DNA of 64,000 nt from Candidatus Endomicrobium neocapritermitis (GCA_009778325.1 WRJZ01000048.1:1-64000); one strand, 5' to 3'; shown: positions 35,882 to 44,275, counted from the first letter of the stretch. Notes: generated by a model from the sequence alone, not told the origin. Program-made: numbers and translations.

Positions 35882-36640
35882 ATGAACGATTTTTCATTTT
35901 CCGGAGTTTTCAGAGCCGCTTTTAATACGTTGATAAAAAATTTTACGGATATTTTTTTTATTTCCGTTCTTTCGGCGGCTTCGGTTTTATTTATAAGTTT
36001 GTTTTTGAATTCTCTTTTTTTGAGCCGCGTAAACTCTGTAATGGGCGCGGCGCTTAGCGCCTCAGATTACGTAAAGACGACAAATCCTTTCCTGCTTTTT
36101 TCCGTTTATGCGGGTTTGGTTTTAATATTTGCGGCGTTATTTCTGTTTTTTATGGCTTCGGCGCTGCTGCCTTTGTGCAAAGGCAATGTAATGAGGCTTA
36201 AAAATTATATTCCTTCATTTTCGTCTGCCGCGAAATTTGTTTTTGCAGCGGTAATATTTTTTGCCGTTTTCGGATTTATAATATTAGCGGGACCTTCGTT
36301 TGCCGGATATATTTCCGCGGGAGGCGGTTATAATGCCGGAGTGTTCGCAGTATCGGCGATTTCTTTCGCGCTGCTTGCGGTATTTGTTATTTGCGCGCTG
36401 AAGTACTCGTTATTTTTTATTGCGCTGCTTGAAAATGCCGGATTAAAAGAAGCGTTTAAAAAGAGCAAAAAGCTGACAAACGGGCAGAAAATGAAAATTT
36501 TCGTATTGTTTTCGCTGTTGTTTTTGATAAATTTTGCCGGTAAATTTTTGATTTTTTTTCTGCTTGTCACAGTGCCGTTTTCAATTATTGCCGTGATTTA
36601 TGTTTATTTAGAGCTGGATGAAACGGCAATTAACAATTAA
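35882..36640 (+). CDS. Polytopic membrane protein, first of three related
   Basis: Encodes 252 residues from the ATG at 35882, seven bases after AAGGA. About six hydrophobic segments are visible, for example DIFFISVLSAASVLFISLFL, FAAVIFFAVFGFIILAG and AVSAISFALLAVFVICALK. The loop FIALLENAGLKEAFKKSKKLTNGQ recurs in related form in the large third gene (VFILDGHTFSDSLNRCTQMMTGQ). No catalytic motif is visible. It resembles uncharacterised multi-span proteins with a repeated F-x-S-L-x-x-S-x-x-L-x-x-G-Q loop. The last two residues are encoded by E16. Confidence 0.65.
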   Translation: MNDFSFSGVFRAAFNTLIKNFTDIFFISVLSAASVLFISLFLNSLFLSRVNSVMGAALSASDYVKTTNPFLLFSVYAGLVLIFAALFLFFMASALLPLCKGNVMRLKNYIPSFSSAAKFVFAAVIFFAVFGFIILAGPSFAGYISAGGGYNAGVFAVSAISFALLAVFVICALKYSLFFIALLENAGLKEAFKKSKKLTNGQKMKIFVLFSLLFLINFAGKFLIFFLLVTVPFSIIAVIYVYLELDETAINN

Positions 36641-36750
36641 CAGTTAACAATGAATAATGTCGGAGTTTCGCATAAGCGAAACCTAATTAATAAGTTTTCG
36701 CAAGGCGAAAACACAATAATTATTAATTATTATTTGTTAATTGTTAATTG
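36622..36750. repeat. Class A cloverleaf-like element E16
   Basis: Arms CAATTAACAATTAACAGTTA and TTTGTTAATTGTTAATTG enclose GTTTCGCATAAGCGAAAC and GTTTTCGCAAGGCGAAAAC. The left arm supplies the stop codon of the preceding gene; GGGGAGCGTAAAATG follows the right arm. Confidence 0.9.
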
Positions 36751-36767
36751 GATATGGGGAGCGTAAA

Positions 36768-37514
36768 ATGTCTTTTATTTCTTTGGATAAAAATAATTTT
36801 ATCGCGGCGTTTAATCTGTTTTCTAAAACCGTAAAAAATAATTTTGCGCGGCTTTGCGGAATCATTGCCGGTTACTCCGTAATTTTCGGGCTTATTTATT
36901 TTACGGTAATGCGTAACAACGATTTTCTAAGCGGCCTGCTTGCCGTGCTGCTGCTGTTATCGTTTATATCGGTTTCCGCGCCTTTGTTCGCGGAAAAAGA
37001 CCTCAGAATTTCGGATATGTTTCCAAACTGGAAGTTTGCGGGGTATTCGTTAATTATTATTTGCGTTGTTTCCATATTTTTGTTTCCCGTAAAACTTTTT
37101 ACAAGAATGCTGTTTAACGGCATATTGCAGCTTTTTATTGATTATAGCATGAACGGATTTGTAAATGTTTTTTTTACGATTCTAACGCTTTTTTCCGGAT
37201 TTTTTGTATTTTTTACTGTTTTAGATTTTAACAGAAAGCCTAAAATAGACCAGCCGGTAATAAATTCCGCGGAGATTTTAATATCAAACTGGTTGCTTGT
37301 TATGGCTTTTACCGCCGTTGGTACGATTTTAATTGCTTTTATTCCGTATTTGGACGCGCCCAGAAGCTTTTCTTTTCCGGCGTATATGATAATATGCCTT
37401 TTTCTTACGGCGGTTTATTATGTTGTAAAACCTGAAGATGAAGAATATATTGGCGCAGACAAAAAAGCCGAAATGGAAGAAGTCAGACTTCCAAAAATGA
37501 AAATTACAACTTGA
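36768..37514 (+). CDS. Polytopic membrane protein, second of three
   Basis: Encodes 248 residues from the ATG at 36768, which has GGGGAG just upstream; an earlier in-frame ATG lies in the repeat. Six or so hydrophobic segments are seen, such as CGIIAGYSVIFGLIYFTVM, LLAVLLLLSFISVSAPLFA and GFVNVFFTILTLFSGFFVFF. The tail is charged (EDEEYIGADKKAEMEEVRLP). Its N-terminus (NNFIAAFNLFSKTVKNNFAR) resembles those of its neighbours (FKLMLATFKNNFAG), suggesting a common origin. Function unknown. Confidence 0.65.
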   Translation: MSFISLDKNNFIAAFNLFSKTVKNNFARLCGIIAGYSVIFGLIYFTVMRNNDFLSGLLAVLLLLSFISVSAPLFAEKDLRISDMFPNWKFAGYSLIIICVVSIFLFPVKLFTRMLFNGILQLFIDYSMNGFVNVFFTILTLFSGFFVFFTVLDFNRKPKIDQPVINSAEILISNWLLVMAFTAVGTILIAFIPYLDAPRSFSFPAYMIICLFLTAVYYVVKPEDEEYIGADKKAEMEEVRLPKMKITT

Positions 37515-37536
37515 TTTTGAGTTCGAGGGGAAAAAA

Positions 37537-39198
37537 ATGAATACCGGAGAGCGGCAGGAGCAGTATGAAGGCTGGGTAATTGTTGATATTTTTAAACTTA
37601 TGCTGGCAACGTTTAAAAATAATTTTGCAGGCATGATGCTTATTTTAGTTTTTTACGGCGCTTTAGCCGTTGTTGTAAATTGGGCTTTTAGCGGCGAAGC
37701 AGTAATGCGGACATTGCTAATTGGCACGGCTGCTATGTCAATAATATCGGTTTTGCGCACCGCTTTTGAAAACGGAAAGCTCAAACCCGACTCTGCTTTA
37801 CCGCGTTTTGCTTTTATACTGAAGATTTTTTTATCTCTTATTGTTATTGCGGCCGTAATAGCTCTGCTCTGCTTTATTTTTGTAATAATATCGATTTTGT
37901 GCGGATATATTCTCAAAGCGGTTTTTGGAAAAACAATATCCCCGGACAGTGTTTACATGATTGCCGGCGCCATAGTATTCGTAAATCTTTTGATAGGCGC
38001 GTATTTTTCGTTTTGTTTTATAGCTTTTTCCGGAAAAAGCGGGCTTTGGGAATCTTTTGGAACGGCCGCAAGAATTTTTACGGAAAACAAGCTCGCTGTT
38101 TTTTTAATTTTCGGCATTTTGTCAGCCGCGATAACATATTTAATGTCGTCATATGTTGTTCCGCTTATGTCTTTTTACTTTGGACATGATCTCTCAAGCG
38201 CGAAGAAAGCCGCGGAGTGTTTTGGTTTTTTAAGCAGCAATGTAGCGTTTGTTTTTTCGGCGCTTATGCCTTTGTACTGGATGCTGCTGATGTCGGTTTA
38301 TTTTACATTAGGGCATGAAGGAGCCGTTATTAAAGACGTAGGCAATTCGCCTGTTTTCGGCGCCTACATTTTCTCTACCAGAGCCGGACAGGAAGCTGAC
38401 GAAGAAATACAGACGGAAGAAAGCGTTTCCGATAATTTTTCTTTGCAGGACACTTTTTATTTTTCATGGAATATATATAAAAAACTGTCCATGGAACTTA
38501 CATCGGGAATAATCGCCGTATACGCTGTTTTTATTTCCGTGTGCGCGGCGGCCTTTTTAATATTGCGTCAAGTGTCAGTTCTGCCTGATATTTTTGCCGG
38601 AAAATATCCGCATTTAGGCCGAACGTTTATTTGTCTGGCGGCGGCGCTGCTTGTTTATTATGCGCTGATGTTTTTATATATTTCTTATGTGCGCGGTTAT
38701 TTCAGAGGGAAAGGCATGTCTTTTCGCAACTTTTTCCCGGCTTTGAGGGTTAGCGGGAGATTTTTGGCTTTTACGGCTTTTATAGCCGCTTTTCTATTGT
38801 CAATTCCGTTTATATTGGAAAAAGCGGAAATTCTTTTGCGGTTTTTCACAAAAAGTTATTCTCTTCCTTTTACGCCGTTTGCCGCCGGACTGTCGCTTAT
38901 ATTTGCCGTTATAGCCGTTTACGCTTTAGTATCGCTTTTTTATGTGCCGGTTTTTATTTTGGACGGTCATACTTTTTCGGATTCGCTTAACAGGTGCACG
39001 CAGATGATGACGGGGCAAAGAATGGCATTTTTCTCTATTTTATTCCTTTTGCTTCTTTTAAATGCCGCGGGACACGCGCTTATTATAGGATGGATATTTA
39101 CGGTGCCGTTTTCAGTTCTTGCGGTTATGCAGATATATAGCACGGTTTCTGTCGGATACAGCAAATATCACGAAGATGTTGTTAAGGATGAAGAATAG
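37537..39198 (+). CDS. Large polytopic membrane protein, third of three
   Basis: Encodes 553 residues and looks like two fused copies of the ~250-residue neighbours. Each half has about six membrane segments; the second half begins with QDTFYFSWNIYKKLSMELTS and ends with a TGQRMAFFSILFLLLLLNAAG helix like the end of the first gene. The halves are joined by a charged loop near residue 285-300 (QEADEEIQTEESVSDN). SD GAGGGG precedes ATG, and the gene follows its neighbour by 22 bp. I do not recognise a transporter family; an envelope or exporter role is only a guess. Confidence 0.65.
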   Translation: MNTGERQEQYEGWVIVDIFKLMLATFKNNFAGMMLILVFYGALAVVVNWAFSGEAVMRTLLIGTAAMSIISVLRTAFENGKLKPDSALPRFAFILKIFLSLIVIAAVIALLCFIFVIISILCGYILKAVFGKTISPDSVYMIAGAIVFVNLLIGAYFSFCFIAFSGKSGLWESFGTAARIFTENKLAVFLIFGILSAAITYLMSSYVVPLMSFYFGHDLSSAKKAAECFGFLSSNVAFVFSALMPLYWMLLMSVYFTLGHEGAVIKDVGNSPVFGAYIFSTRAGQEADEEIQTEESVSDNFSLQDTFYFSWNIYKKLSMELTSGIIAVYAVFISVCAAAFLILRQVSVLPDIFAGKYPHLGRTFICLAAALLVYYALMFLYISYVRGYFRGKGMSFRNFFPALRVSGRFLAFTAFIAAFLLSIPFILEKAEILLRFFTKSYSLPFTPFAAGLSLIFAVIAVYALVSLFYVPVFILDGHTFSDSLNRCTQMMTGQRMAFFSILFLLLLLNAAGHALIIGWIFTVPFSVLAVMQIYSTVSVGYSKYHEDVVKDEE

Positions 39199-39300
39199 TA
39201 CGGCAATTACAAATTACGAATTACAAATCAACGGCAACTACGGCGCCCCCCTCAGAAGGAGGGAAATTAGTTTTTTCATCTTTGATTCGTAATTGCCGTT
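39199..39300. repeat. Word-arm inverted repeat E17
   Basis: Left CGGCAATTACAAATTACGAA and right TTTGATTCGTAATTGCCGTT form the arms; the centre has CCCCCCTCAGAAGGAGGG, another small hairpin. The arm ends GCCGTTAAAAGGGG directly before the ACT gene's start region. Confidence 0.8.
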
Positions 39301-39314
39301 AAAAGGGGTGTTAA

Positions 39315-39746
39315 ATGAAAATTACGCAAATGTCGGTTTTTATTGAAAATACCAAAGGAAAACTTTATGCGCTCTGCGATATTTTGGGAAGGAATAAAAT
39401 AAATATAAAAGCTTTGACACTTGCGGAAAGCCCTGAGTTCGGCATTGTGCGCCTTGTCGTTGATAAAGCGGAAGACGCCGTAAAACTTTTGAAAGAGAAC
39501 GGATTTATCGCTTCAATCGCGGACATTGTCGCCGTGGAAGTTTCGGATAATCCCGGAGGGCTGGCTTCGGCTTTGAAGGTTTTGGCGGACAATGATATTA
39601 ATATTGAGTATATGTACGGTTTTGTAGAAAAAGCTTCGGATAAAGCTTTGATGGTTTTTAAATTCGAAGATATAGACAGGGCAATAGCGGTTTTGTGCAA
39701 AAACGGCGTTTCGATAATTTCTAAAGATAAAATATGCCAGCTTTAA
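39315..39746 (+). CDS. Tandem ACT-domain protein
   Basis: Encodes 143 residues made of two ACT domains: TQMSVFIENTKGKLYALCDIL...LVVDKAEDAVKLLKENGF, and AVEVSDNPGGLASALKVLADNDINIEYMY...DRAIAVLCKNGV. The turn D/N-xPGGL in the second is the amino-acid-binding loop of ACT domains. Stand-alone tandem ACT proteins usually accompany IorAB and PaaK genes in anaerobes and are taken to sense amino acids, although their effectors are unproven. Here three membrane-protein genes separate it from paaK. Confidence 0.92.
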   Translation: MKITQMSVFIENTKGKLYALCDILGRNKINIKALTLAESPEFGIVRLVVDKAEDAVKLLKENGFIASIADIVAVEVSDNPGGLASALKVLADNDINIEYMYGFVEKASDKALMVFKFEDIDRAIAVLCKNGVSIISKDKICQL

Positions 39747-39750
39747 CCGC

Positions 39751-39793
39751 AGGGTGTGTTAACGCATGCGCGTAATATGCGTTAACACGCCCT
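39751..39793. repeat. Long perfect hairpin after the ACT gene
   Basis: AGGGTGTGTTAACGCAT (39751-39767) pairs with ATGCGTTAACACGCCCT (39777-39793) with one G-U. It begins a few bases after the ACT stop codon. There is no T-run, so it is either a Rho-assisted end or RNA-stabilising hairpin. Confidence 0.7.
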
Positions 39794-39836
39794 AGTCTGC
39801 AATAACGGATAAAATATTATTTTGGGAGAGCATACC

Positions 39837-41096
39837 ATGGAAAAACTCATTGGATTTGTTGTTCATGTTTTTGAAAATGTTTGGCATAAGTTTAAAATTA
39901 ATCCTGCTCTTATTGTAACGGGAAGCATTATTTTAGCGGCTCTTTTTCTGCTAAGCGTAATGAGTCCTTTTCCTTTATTTTCCACTTATGACATAATTAT
40001 AAAAACCGCTTTAATCGCAGTAGCTTTTATTTTGGCCAAAATATGCGTGGTGACTGTCGGAGAAATGAAAATAGATTCAGAGACCCTGCATATTGTATTG
40101 TTTCAAAATCTTGTAAATCCTCTGATTTTTTGCGTTATATTTGCCGTTGTTTTCGGAACGCTTGTTTTTATAGGCGTTCTTCCTTTTATGCTTCTGCATT
40201 TGGATGAGAAATTTTATATTATTGTTGCCGCGGCAGCGTCCGGCATTGCGGCTTTTGCATTATTTCCCATCGCGGTACTGTCCATGCTTTTCTCTTATGA
40301 AGGAAAATCTTTTTCTGAAGCCGTTTTCTGCGCAAAAGAAATTCTTAAAGGAAGGCGCGGACGGATGTATTTTCTGACGTTTTCGCTTATTCTTATAGCG
40401 CTGTTTTTAAAGCTTACTTATGTGGGAATGCTTATACTCTTTCCTCTTGTAATAATGGTTCTGGCTCAGGCGAGAGAATCTTTGGTAAAAAGCGAAGAGG
40501 AAGAAAAAATCGAAAAAATCGAAGTAAAAAAAAGTTACCGCCCGGGATTTGATTATTCGCAAAATCACGGCGTTAACAGAACGCTGGCGCCTGAAAGAAA
40601 AGAAAGTGACTTTATTAAAAAAGATTCCGGCAGCGCCGAACCGGCACCATTCAAGATAAGTAACGGACAGAAATCCGTGACTGTTGAAATTGCAGATATA
40701 GAAACAGAAAAGAAAAACAGCAGGATTTTGAGCGCCGCCGAATATGAGGCTCCTGAAACCGAAGAAGAGAAATTAGTCGAATTTATGAAGGGCGACATTT
40801 TGTATGAAAATGAGAAAGAAGAAAAAATTGAGGTGGAAGTAGAAAAGAACGATAAAGACGCGGATGAGGATACGGAAAAGAAGAGCAATGAAGACGTTGA
40901 GCATGATATTGAAATAGAGATTGAAAAAGATATAAAAGATACAAAAACAGAACAAAAATCAGGCAAAGCTTATCTTGAAGATTTCGGGACTATAAAAAGG
41001 GGAGACGTTAAATCCAGGCCCAATAAGGAAATAAATAAAAGCAGCGGAAACGGCAGTTATCTTGACAACTTCGGAAACCTCAAAAAAAATAAATAG
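39837..41096 (+). CDS. Membrane protein with long charged cytoplasmic tail
   Basis: Encodes 419 residues from the ATG at 39837 (GGGAGAG upstream; a TTG five codons earlier is less likely). The first ~215 residues contain about five hydrophobic segments, including ALIVTGSIILAALFLLSVM, LIFCVIFAVVFGTLVFIG and MYFLTFSLILIALFLKLTYVG, with an amphipathic YEGKSFSEAVFCAKEILKG stretch between. The last ~200 residues are low-complexity and strongly charged (runs of Glu/Lys), with two similar motifs AYLEDFGTIK and SYLDNFGNLKKN near the end. Its membrane half resembles the neighbouring polytopic proteins in style. Function unknown. Confidence 0.65.
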   Translation: MEKLIGFVVHVFENVWHKFKINPALIVTGSIILAALFLLSVMSPFPLFSTYDIIIKTALIAVAFILAKICVVTVGEMKIDSETLHIVLFQNLVNPLIFCVIFAVVFGTLVFIGVLPFMLLHLDEKFYIIVAAAASGIAAFALFPIAVLSMLFSYEGKSFSEAVFCAKEILKGRRGRMYFLTFSLILIALFLKLTYVGMLILFPLVIMVLAQARESLVKSEEEEKIEKIEVKKSYRPGFDYSQNHGVNRTLAPERKESDFIKKDSGSAEPAPFKISNGQKSVTVEIADIETEKKNSRILSAAEYEAPETEEEKLVEFMKGDILYENEKEEKIEVEVEKNDKDADEDTEKKSNEDVEHDIEIEIEKDIKDTKTEQKSGKAYLEDFGTIKRGDVKSRPNKEINKSSGNGSYLDNFGNLKKNK

Positions 41097-41187
41097 TGCG
41101 GAAAGACGCGCAGACGTGCGGATACGTGTAACGGCAGGTACAAAGTCTTTGCTATGCGTCAATGCATCTATGCATCCTATCTCAAAT
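41096..41187. repeat. Word-arm inverted repeat E18
   Basis: Arms GACGCGCAGACGTGCGGATA and GCGTCAATGCATCTATGCAT with core AACGGCAGGTACAAAGTC. It fills the whole gap between two genes and leaves little room for a normal ribosome site. Confidence 0.7.
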
Positions 41188-41562
41188 ATGATGAAAGATA
41201 AAATAATTGCCGTTGCGGGAGTAAATGATAATCCGGAAAAATTCGGACACAGAATTTTTTTTGGTTTATGCGAAGCCGGATATAATGTTTTTCCCGTAGG
41301 CGTGCGAGGCGGAGAAGTAAAAGGCGTGAAAATTTTTAAAACTCTTGCCGAGCTTTCTCAAAAGCAAAAGCCGGATTTGGTTATAACCGTTGTTCCGCCG
41401 GCAGGCACGGATAAAATTGTTGATGACTGCATAAATCTCGGGATAAAAGAAATATGGATGCAGCCCGGCTCGCAGTCTCCCGAAGGAATTAAAAAAGCGG
41501 AAGCAGCTGGAATAAAAGTAACGCAGCGCGGATGTTTTATGGTATTCGAAGGTGTTTGGTGA
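41188..41562 (+). CDS. CoA-binding (YccU-type) protein
   Basis: Encodes 124 residues from tandem ATGs at 41188/41191; the frame stays open upstream, but only through repeat E18. A single Rossmann-like domain starts DKIIAVAGVNDNPEKFGHRIF. It continues AGYNVFPVGVRGGEVKGVKIF, LVITVVPPAGTDKIVDDCINLG and IWMQPGSQSPEGIKKAEAAGI, ending in RGCFMVFEG. This is the CoA_binding_2 family. It binds CoA or a nucleotide in related structures; no pathway can be assigned. The absence of a visible SD makes the start uncertain. Confidence 0.85.
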   Translation: MMKDKIIAVAGVNDNPEKFGHRIFFGLCEAGYNVFPVGVRGGEVKGVKIFKTLAELSQKQKPDLVITVVPPAGTDKIVDDCINLGIKEIWMQPGSQSPEGIKKAEAAGIKVTQRGCFMVFEGVW

Positions 41563-41565
41563 AGA

Positions 41566-41668
41566 AGACGCACAGATGTATGGATGTGCGGACGCGTGGA
41601 TGCATAGCAACGACTTTTGCTTTTACTACGCCTTATGCATCCAGGTCCCTAAACTTCCGCCGTTAGAA
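41566..41668. repeat. Word-arm inverted repeat E19
   Basis: Arms GACGCACAGATGTATGGATG and GCCTTATGCATCCAGGTCCC with core GCAACGACTTTTGCTTTTAC. Word families are shared with E2 and E18. It ends CCGCCGTTAGAAGATG shortly before the HAD gene. Confidence 0.7.
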
Positions 41669-41684
41669 GATGCAGAAATAAACA

Positions 41685-42383
41685 ATGAAAAAAAAATTAA
41701 ATATTAAAAATTTTAAAGCTTTGCTTTTTGACATGGACGGAATAGTTGTTGATTCCATGCCGTATCATTTTATTTCGTGGTTTGAGGTGCTCAAACATTA
41801 CGGCGTGCGGGTTTCCCCCATGACGATTTTTGAAATGGAAGGCGCGAAATGGGACGAAGTCATAAAGACAGCTTATAAGCAGTCCGGAAAAAAATTTACA
41901 CCCGGCATTGCCGCAAAAATCCGTTTTGAAAGAGAAACGATTTTTAAAAAATACTTTAACAGATATATTTTCGACGGAATACCCGAATTTTTAAGGGAAC
42001 AAAGTTCCCCGAAACAAGGGTTCAAACAAAGTTTGAAACAAAGTTTCATGACGGGGCTTGTTACGGGCTCGTCTTTAAAAGAAGCCGAAGGCTTTTTGCC
42101 GGCGGATTTATATAATTTATTTGACGTTGTTGTCGCCGGAGATATGGTTAAACGTTCTAAGCCGTATCCCGATCCCTATCTTGCCGCCGCAAAAAAGCTC
42201 GGCGTTTTGCCGAAAGAATGTTTTGTCATAGAAAATGCGCCGTACGGAATAAAAGCCGCCAAAGCCGCTAAAATGTGCTGCGCCGCAATAACCACAAGCC
42301 TTCCTGCAAGTTATTTGAAGGAAGCGGACATTATTTTTCAAAACCATAAAGAATTATATTCTTTTTTTACGGAGACTAAATAA
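41685..42383 (+). CDS. HAD-superfamily phosphatase (beta-phosphoglucomutase-like) with in-frame insertion
   Basis: Encodes 232 residues. HAD motif I is LLFDMDGIVVDSMP with nucleophile Asp and acid/base Asp. The cap domain holds FEMEGAKWDEVI. Motif II is GLVTGSS, motif III Lys is in RSKPYPDPYL, and motif IV is CFVIENAPYGIKAAKAAKM. These proteins hydrolyse or shift phosphate on sugars and similar substrates. Just before motif II, about 18 residues (SSPKQGFKQSLKQSFMTG) are encoded by three consecutive mini-palindromes with a CAAAG centre; normal relatives have a short turn here. The stop overlaps the next start (TAATG). Confidence 0.9.
   Translation: MKKKLNIKNFKALLFDMDGIVVDSMPYHFISWFEVLKHYGVRVSPMTIFEMEGAKWDEVIKTAYKQSGKKFTPGIAAKIRFERETIFKKYFNRYIFDGIPEFLREQSSPKQGFKQSLKQSFMTGLVTGSSLKEAEGFLPADLYNLFDVVVAGDMVKRSKPYPDPYLAAAKKLGVLPKECFVIENAPYGIKAAKAAKMCCAAITTSLPASYLKEADIIFQNHKELYSFFTETK
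41996..42050. repeat. Three CAAAG-core mini-palindromes inside the HAD gene
   Basis: GGGAACAAAGTTCCC, CAAACAAAGTTTG and TGAAACAAAGTTTCA follow each other within 55 bp, in frame. The first also occurs near 26335 in non-coding DNA. Confidence 0.8.
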
Positions 42384-43063
42384 TGGCAGAAGAAAAAAAT
42401 AAAATATACGTAAGAACAGGCAAATACAGCGGTTATTATGCCTTCAAAGTTAAAGATGAGCGGATAAAATCTGCTGCCGCAAGAGTTTCCGCATACCTTC
42501 AAATAGCGGCATTGCTTGAAGTATATGCTGCCGATTCTAAGTTAATATCATTGTCTTCCCCCGGAAAATATACTTCAAATAATTATGACGCGCAAGGTCT
42601 TAAGCGAAGTCCCGTTGTTTTACAAAACTTAGATTTCGATAATTATTCCGACAAAGAAATAGAAGCTTTGATAATCGGGGAATTTTTCAGAATGCGCCGC
42701 GCAAAAAAAGCCGGGCTGATAAGTTTGTTTATGTTTATTATTGTCGCCGGGACTTTCATATTCGCGGCAGAGCAGGCGCATAATTTGATCGGACGCAATA
42801 ATTTTTATATAACAGTTTTGTCAGCCTTTGCGGCGCTTGTTTTATTTCAGTTTTGGTCGTTTTATAACATTTTTTTTAAAGTTGATGAAAAAGTTATTGA
42901 AATTACCAGTGATTATTATTCTTTAATTTCGGCATTGGAAAAACAGGCTGAAGAATATAAAATTAAAAAAAGCGCGGATTTCCGGTCGCAGTTTTTACTC
43001 AAAAAAAGAATTGCGAGAATAAAAAAGGCAATTACGAATTACGAATCAAAGACAAAAAAATAA
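42383..43063 (+). CDS. Membrane protein of unknown function
   Basis: Encodes 226 residues and overlaps the HAD stop by one base, so it is translationally coupled. A soluble N-terminal part (about 1-110; RTGKYSGYYAFKVKDERIKSAAARV) precedes two transmembrane helices: LISLFMFIIVAGTFIFAA and FYITVLSAFAALVLFQFW. A charged coiled-coil-like C-terminus follows (LKKRIARIKKAITNYESKTKK). The last codons (TNYESKTKK) come from the left arm of E20. I do not recognise the family. Confidence 0.65.
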   Translation: MAEEKNKIYVRTGKYSGYYAFKVKDERIKSAAARVSAYLQIAALLEVYAADSKLISLSSPGKYTSNNYDAQGLKRSPVVLQNLDFDNYSDKEIEALIIGEFFRMRRAKKAGLISLFMFIIVAGTFIFAAEQAHNLIGRNNFYITVLSAFAALVLFQFWSFYNIFFKVDEKVIEITSDYYSLISALEKQAEEYKIKKSADFRSQFLLKKRIARIKKAITNYESKTKK

Positions 43064-43142
43064 TTGCAGGCTACAAATTATTCGTAATTGCCGTAATTGT
43101 TTTTGTCGTTCGCCGTTGATTCGTAATTCGTAATTGTCGTTA
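43025..43142. repeat. Word-arm inverted repeat E20
   Basis: GGCAATTACGAATTACGAATC on the left (quoted words) and GATTCGTAATTCGTAATTGT on the right, with GTTTTTGTCGTTCGCCGTTG between. The left arm is coding (end of the preceding gene); the right arm leads to TCGTTAAAGAGGGGAATT and ATG. Confidence 0.85.
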
Positions 43143-43158
43143 AAGAGGGGAATTAAAA

Positions 43159-44151
43159 ATGAAAAAAATTTTGAAACTAAGTTTCACGGCTATTATTTGT
43201 GTTACTTTGTTTTTTACTGCGGGATTTTCTCAAAAACCGGATGAGGAAAAAGCACAAAAACTTCTTGAGCAGGCCGTGTTATTGCCGCATCAGGCTTTTT
43301 CCGACGCTAAAACGCTTTATGTGAAAAGCGTTCAGTCGGTAGAAATGTCGCAGATAAAAGAGTTGCTGCAGCAGGAAAACCTTGATAATTCGTCCGGAAT
43401 AGATTTTGAGAAGATGTTTTCCGAAAGCATTACTGGCAACAAAACCGAACAGGAGTATTGGAAAGACGGAAATAAGTTCAGAATATCCATGTACAATAAA
43501 AACGCTTTCATGAACATGGAAATTCATTTTGTTTTCGACGGAAAAACTCTTACGACCATATCTAATACGGCCCGGAAAGAGCAGGAAGAATTTACCGCTG
43601 AAGAAGCAAAAGCTTTTGCTTCTTCAGCGGCGTCCGGTATTTTTAATTTTAAAGACGCTTTTGGCGAGACAATGAAATATGAATTTTTAGGAACAAAAAA
43701 AATCGGCGAATACGACTGTAATGTCGTGCAAACGGCTTTTGTAAATGAAAACGCCCAAGACAATGAGCAAAAAGAATTTTTAAAAATCCGTTATTTTATT
43801 GATAAAAAAACTAATGTTGTCGTTAAAACTGAAATTGTCGATTCAGTCAATGTGACAAGCGAAGTTAAAAAAATGAAAAAAATTGCCGGGAAATCAGTTC
43901 CGATTATTATTGAAAGTTCTGTGGGAAATGTCGGCAAAGGCATAATGACCTATGAAATAAAAGTAAATGATCCGATTAACCCCGCAATTTTTGACTCATC
44001 AAAAATTTCAGTAACAATGGATGAAGAATCTGAGGGACAAACACAGCTTATGCAGCAGCTTACGGAAAGCATTGCCGGTTTTATGAATGCTTTTTCTGGT
44101 ACAGAAACGGATGCTTTAGAAGAATCAATGGACTCCGATTTAAAAAAATAG
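43159..44151 (+). CDS. Exported protein, LolA-like fold suspected
   Basis: Encodes 330 residues with a signal peptide (LSFTAIICVTLFFTAGFSQ). The mature part alternates strands and turns. KTLYVKSVQSVEMSQ, EQEYWKDGNKFRISMYNK, DGKTLTTISN and KIGEYDCNVVQTAFV...FLKIRYFIDKKTNVVVKTEIVD are the pattern of LolA/LolB-like outer-membrane lipoprotein-sorting or DUF4412-type proteins. The C-terminal ~50 residues are low-complexity and acidic. A periplasmic role is inferred. SD GAGGGG is provided just after E20. Confidence 0.6.
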   Translation: MKKILKLSFTAIICVTLFFTAGFSQKPDEEKAQKLLEQAVLLPHQAFSDAKTLYVKSVQSVEMSQIKELLQQENLDNSSGIDFEKMFSESITGNKTEQEYWKDGNKFRISMYNKNAFMNMEIHFVFDGKTLTTISNTARKEQEEFTAEEAKAFASSAASGIFNFKDAFGETMKYEFLGTKKIGEYDCNVVQTAFVNENAQDNEQKEFLKIRYFIDKKTNVVVKTEIVDSVNVTSEVKKMKKIAGKSVPIIIESSVGNVGKGIMTYEIKVNDPINPAIFDSSKISVTMDEESEGQTQLMQQLTESIAGFMNAFSGTETDALEESMDSDLKK

Positions 44152-44176
44152 TTGAAAAATCAATGCGTTTTACATG

Positions 44177-44270
44177 GCAGAGAATAGAGAAAAGATAATA
44201 GATAATAGTTTTTTTGTCTTTTGCTGCTGCCGTATCTATTCTCTCTTCTCTATTAGTTATTATCTGTATT
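44177..44270. repeat. Word-arm inverted repeat E21a
   Basis: Arms GAGAATAGAGAAAAGATAAT and TCTATTCTCTCTTCTCTATT with core TTTTTTTGTCTTTTGCTGCT. A near-identical second copy lies 120 bp downstream, on the far side of parS1. Confidence 0.9.
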
Positions 44271-44275
44271 TATTT

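Noticed and set aside
41062-41187. Upstream extension of the CoA-binding protein
   Set aside because: It overlaps the end of the preceding gene and repeat E18; the Rossmann domain begins at the ATG near 41188.
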